Origin: an uncultured Bacteroidota bacterium | Lineage (GTDB): Bacteria; Bacteroidota; Bacteroidia; NS11-12g; UBA955 | Length of the DNA stretch: 7,598 nucleotides | Assembly (NCBI GenBank): GCA_903959115.1 | Contig: CAJBVU010000005.1 | Location: 1-7,598, forward strand | Direction of reading: 5' to 3' | Part shown: in pieces, positions 5,843 through 7,598 of the stretch | How positions within the stretch are numbered: position 1 is the first letter of the stretch | Layout: every line of letters starts with the position of its first letter | Position numbers and translations under genes: made by a program | Notes under the pieces: model-generated | The model's input: the letters and a program-made list of their open reading frames with translations, nothing else | Database searches by the model: none | Told to the model about the DNA's origin: nothing

Positions 5843-6063
5843 TCATAGCAGATTAAAGAACATTGATCTAGTATTCAAAGGCAAAACCCGCATTGTAAAT
5901 TAGTAAATCAAATAAAAAATCACCAAATCTCATAACAAAAGACGATTATTCAACACCTAGATGTAAATCTCCAAGAAATTGCGAATCAAGGAACTGCAAT
6001 TTTTTGCACATTAGTTTGAATACCCAATTTTTTTCGTAACATTTGAAAATAAAGAATAAATCT
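5843..6063. other. AT-rich divergent spacer
   Basis: This spacer lies between the short minus-strand ORF and the LamG protein gene. It is strongly AT-rich, has no credible ORF or RNA gene, and contains a weak 5-bp inverted repeat (TGCAA/TTGCA, 5995-6008). It presumably carries promoters for both directions. Confidence 0.6.
6016..6045 (+). promoter_or_regulatory. Candidate Bacteroidota-type promoter of the LamG gene
   Basis: A TTG at 6016-6018 is followed 19 bases later by AACATTTG (6038-6045), one mismatch from the Bacteroidota -7 consensus TAnnTTTG; the spacing fits the usual 17-23. It would give a short leader before ATG 6064. In such AT-rich DNA a near match is easy to find, so the call is tentative. 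Confidence 0.3.
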
Positions 6064-7598
6064 ATGAAAAAAATATTACCCATTATTGCATTTCTATTTT
6101 CAACAACACAACTATTTTCTCAACTTGTGGCTTTGAATTTTGATGGCGTGAACGACCAAGTTGTAGTCTCCGGAACTTCATCACTAAGTCCTACGCAAAT
6201 CACTCTAGAAACCTGGATGTACGCCAAGAGTTTCAGCTCTAGTCCTTGCGCCGATTGTGCTCCAATAATTTGGCATCAAGGAAAAGGATACCGATTTGGA
6301 ACTGGAAACGGCGGCGGCGTAGATGTTCAATTTTTTGATGGCAGCTCAACAACAACACTCACGAGCGTAATGACCCTAACAACCAATGCTTGGCATCACT
6401 TGGCGGTAACCTATGATAGCGCAATGATTAGAATGTATGTGGACGGTTCACTTACCGATTCATTGGCAACAACATTTACCCTAAGCTATTCATCAAAAGG
6501 CGCCGATGTTTGGATAGTAGACCCCGCAACAGGATACGGTGGCACCTTAGAAGAAACCCGCATTTGGAATTATGCCAGAAATTTCAAGGAAATCCGTGAA
6601 GGGATGTTCAAGACATACAAAAGCGGAACAGCAGGTTTGATGCTTCAATTGAGTTATGACGAAGGTATAGCCTACAAAAACAACACAACTATCGCAAAAC
6701 TCAAGGACGGATCTGGCAACAGCAACACATCAACCCTTACTAATTTCCGTTTACAAGATTCAACATCCAATTTCGTCTTAGGACGCTCTTACTGCGATAC
6801 AGTTGCTTACTCAAAATATAGCATCACCCGTTGTTCCAAATACGTTTTACCTTCAAAGAAAAAGACCATAACCAAATCTGGGACATTTCAAGACACCATC
6901 AAATCATGGAGAGGTTGTGATTCTGTAATGACAATCAAAATAACCATCAATCAGCCAACAAGTTCAGGAATAAAAGTGAGCGCATGCGATTCATTTGTTA
7001 ATCCAAACAATGGCGCTGTATATCGGAAATCAGGCACCTACAAGGCTACTATTTTTAACAAAGCTGGATGTGATAGTTCAATCGCCTATTTCGTAACTAT
7101 CGGCAATAAAGACACCAACTTCATCTATTATAATGAATGTCTAAAGGCAACTCTATCCAATGGAACCACAGTGACCAAAAGCGGAACATATGTAGATAAA
7201 TTCAAAACTTATTTGGGTTGCGATAGCTTTGACTACCACATCGTTAACATCACAAAACCTACCACCGCAAAACGCACACTCAAACTTTGTAAATTCATCA
7301 TTTGTCCCACAAATAGCAGCTTAGTTTTCAAAAAACCTGGGGTCTATTATGATACCATCAAAAACGTTGCTGGTTGCGACAGTGCGATCGAATACACCAT
7401 TGTAACGGCATCAACGTCTGGAACTATTTCCCCCATTGCATGCAATAGTTACAAAAGTCCATCTGGCAACTACACGTATACCACCTCTGGAACCTATTAC
7501 GACACTCTATTCAGTCAAAACAAAGCAGGCTGCGATAGTTTTATCACTATCAACTTAAAAATGTCTACTGCAACCAAATTATCGTTATCCCCCGTTGC
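6064..7598 (+). CDS. Secreted LamG-domain protein with Cys-paired repeats, 3' end beyond window
   Basis: An open frame starts at ATG 6064 and runs off the window, giving at least 511 residues. MKKILPIIAFLFSTTQLFSQ is a signal peptide, probably cut before Q20. Residues 22-180 form a LamG/concanavalin-like beta-sandwich: ALNFDGVNDQVVV, ITLETWMYA, WHHLAVTYD, MYVDG and GGTLEETRIWNYARNFKEI are the usual landmarks. A CADC motif (62-65) is inserted early in the domain. From residue 257 at least five repeats of about 51 residues follow, each with two cysteines and text like SGTYxDT and GCDS. Such domain orders are typical of Bacteroidota cell-surface or secreted proteins exported by the type IX system, whose C-terminal sorting domain would lie outside the window. 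Carbohydrate or protein binding is plausible but not shown. No Shine-Dalgarno sequence; an A-rich leader precedes the ATG. Confidence 0.88.
   Translation, partial: MKKILPIIAFLFSTTQLFSQLVALNFDGVNDQVVVSGTSSLSPTQITLETWMYAKSFSSSPCADCAPIIWHQGKGYRFGTGNGGGVDVQFFDGSSTTTLTSVMTLTTNAWHHLAVTYDSAMIRMYVDGSLTDSLATTFTLSYSSKGADVWIVDPATGYGGTLEETRIWNYARNFKEIREGMFKTYKSGTAGLMLQLSYDEGIAYKNNTTIAKLKDGSGNSNTSTLTNFRLQDSTSNFVLGRSYCDTVAYSKYSITRCSKYVLPSKKKTITKSGTFQDTIKSWRGCDSVMTIKITINQPTSSGIKVSACDSFVNPNNGAVYRKSGTYKATIFNKAGCDSSIAYFVTIGNKDTNFIYYNECLKATLSNGTTVTKSGTYVDKFKTYLGCDSFDYHIVNITKPTTAKRTLKLCKFIICPTNSSLVFKKPGVYYDTIKNVAGCDSAIEYTIVTASTSGTISPIACNSYKSPSGNYTYTTSGTYYDTLFSQNKAGCDSFITINLKMSTATKLSLSPV
6832..7593 (+). repeat. 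Five tandem ~51-residue Cys-paired repeats in the LamG protein
   Basis: Repeat units start at C257, C308, C359, C409 and C460 (bases 6832, 6985, 7138, 7288 and 7441), so the period is 50-51 residues (150-153 bp). Each has a second cysteine 27-30 residues later, in the motif GCDS (C285, C336, C386, C438, C490). The middle carries KSGTFQDTI, KSGTYKATI, KSGTYVDKF, KPGVYYDTI and TSGTYYDTL. Sequence identity elsewhere is low, so the copies are old. One disulfide per repeat is a natural inference for an exported protein. Further repeats may follow beyond the window. Confidence 0.8.

Noticed and set aside
5995..6008. TGCAA-TTTT-TTGCA inverted repeat before the LamG gene
   Set aside because: A 5-bp stem in AT-rich DNA is too weak to call a terminator or operator.
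6832..7598. Possible CRISPR-like or DNA-level tandem repeat
   Set aside because: The periodicity is at protein level only; nucleotide identity between units is low and the frame is open throughout.

Overview
The window looks like chromosomal DNA of a member of the Bacteroidota. The evidence is the lack of Shine-Dalgarno sequences before the starts, A-rich leaders, a FucP/mutarotase/GHMP-kinase sugar locus, a DUF1003 protein, an M28 peptidase, and a large secreted LamG protein with cysteine-paired 'GCDS' repeats of the kind common in type IX-secreted proteins. Genus-level placement is not possible from the sequence alone. No tRNA, rRNA, CRISPR array, transposase or complete mobile element was seen.

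Region 1 (1-2076, + strand) is the end of a deoxysugar-uptake operon. It holds the C-terminus of a GHMP-family sugar kinase (fucokinase or Fkp-like), an L-fucose:H+ symporter (FucP family) and an L-rhamnose/L-fucose mutarotase. Read together, the three would import L-fucose, equilibrate its anomers and phosphorylate it, which points to GDP-fucose salvage or fucose use. The mutarotase ends inside the 3' end of the next gene, which is convergent, with a 39-bp tail-to-tail overlap.

Region 2 (2038-3802) has a sterol desaturase/fatty acid hydroxylase family membrane di-iron protein on the minus strand and, divergent from it, a small DUF1003 membrane protein on the plus strand. The 149-bp divergent spacer carries two 18-bp direct repeats. 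The DUF1003 frame stops early, but its expected C-terminus continues in the -1 frame straight after an A AAA AAC heptamer. This is either a one-base deletion in an A run (real or a sequencing error) or a frameshift site.

Region 3 (3814-5815, minus strand) holds a secreted M28 zinc aminopeptidase/carboxypeptidase-Q-like protein. Upstream of it is a short unrecognised ORF that resembles an orphan C-terminal piece of a CoF-synthetase/PaaK-like adenylate-forming enzyme.

Region 4 (5816-7598) is an AT-rich divergent spacer of about 250 bp followed by a large plus-strand surface or secreted protein that runs off the window. It has a signal peptide, a LamG-like domain and at least five 51-residue repeats.

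The most unusual signals are the DUF1003 frameshift heptamer; a 13-18 bp word (TTACGGAAAATCGCAAC-like) present in five copies across two intergenic/5' regions and one gene; replacement of the FucP proton-coupling aspartate by proline; and a perfect 11-bp-arm GC-rich palindrome at the left edge of the window.
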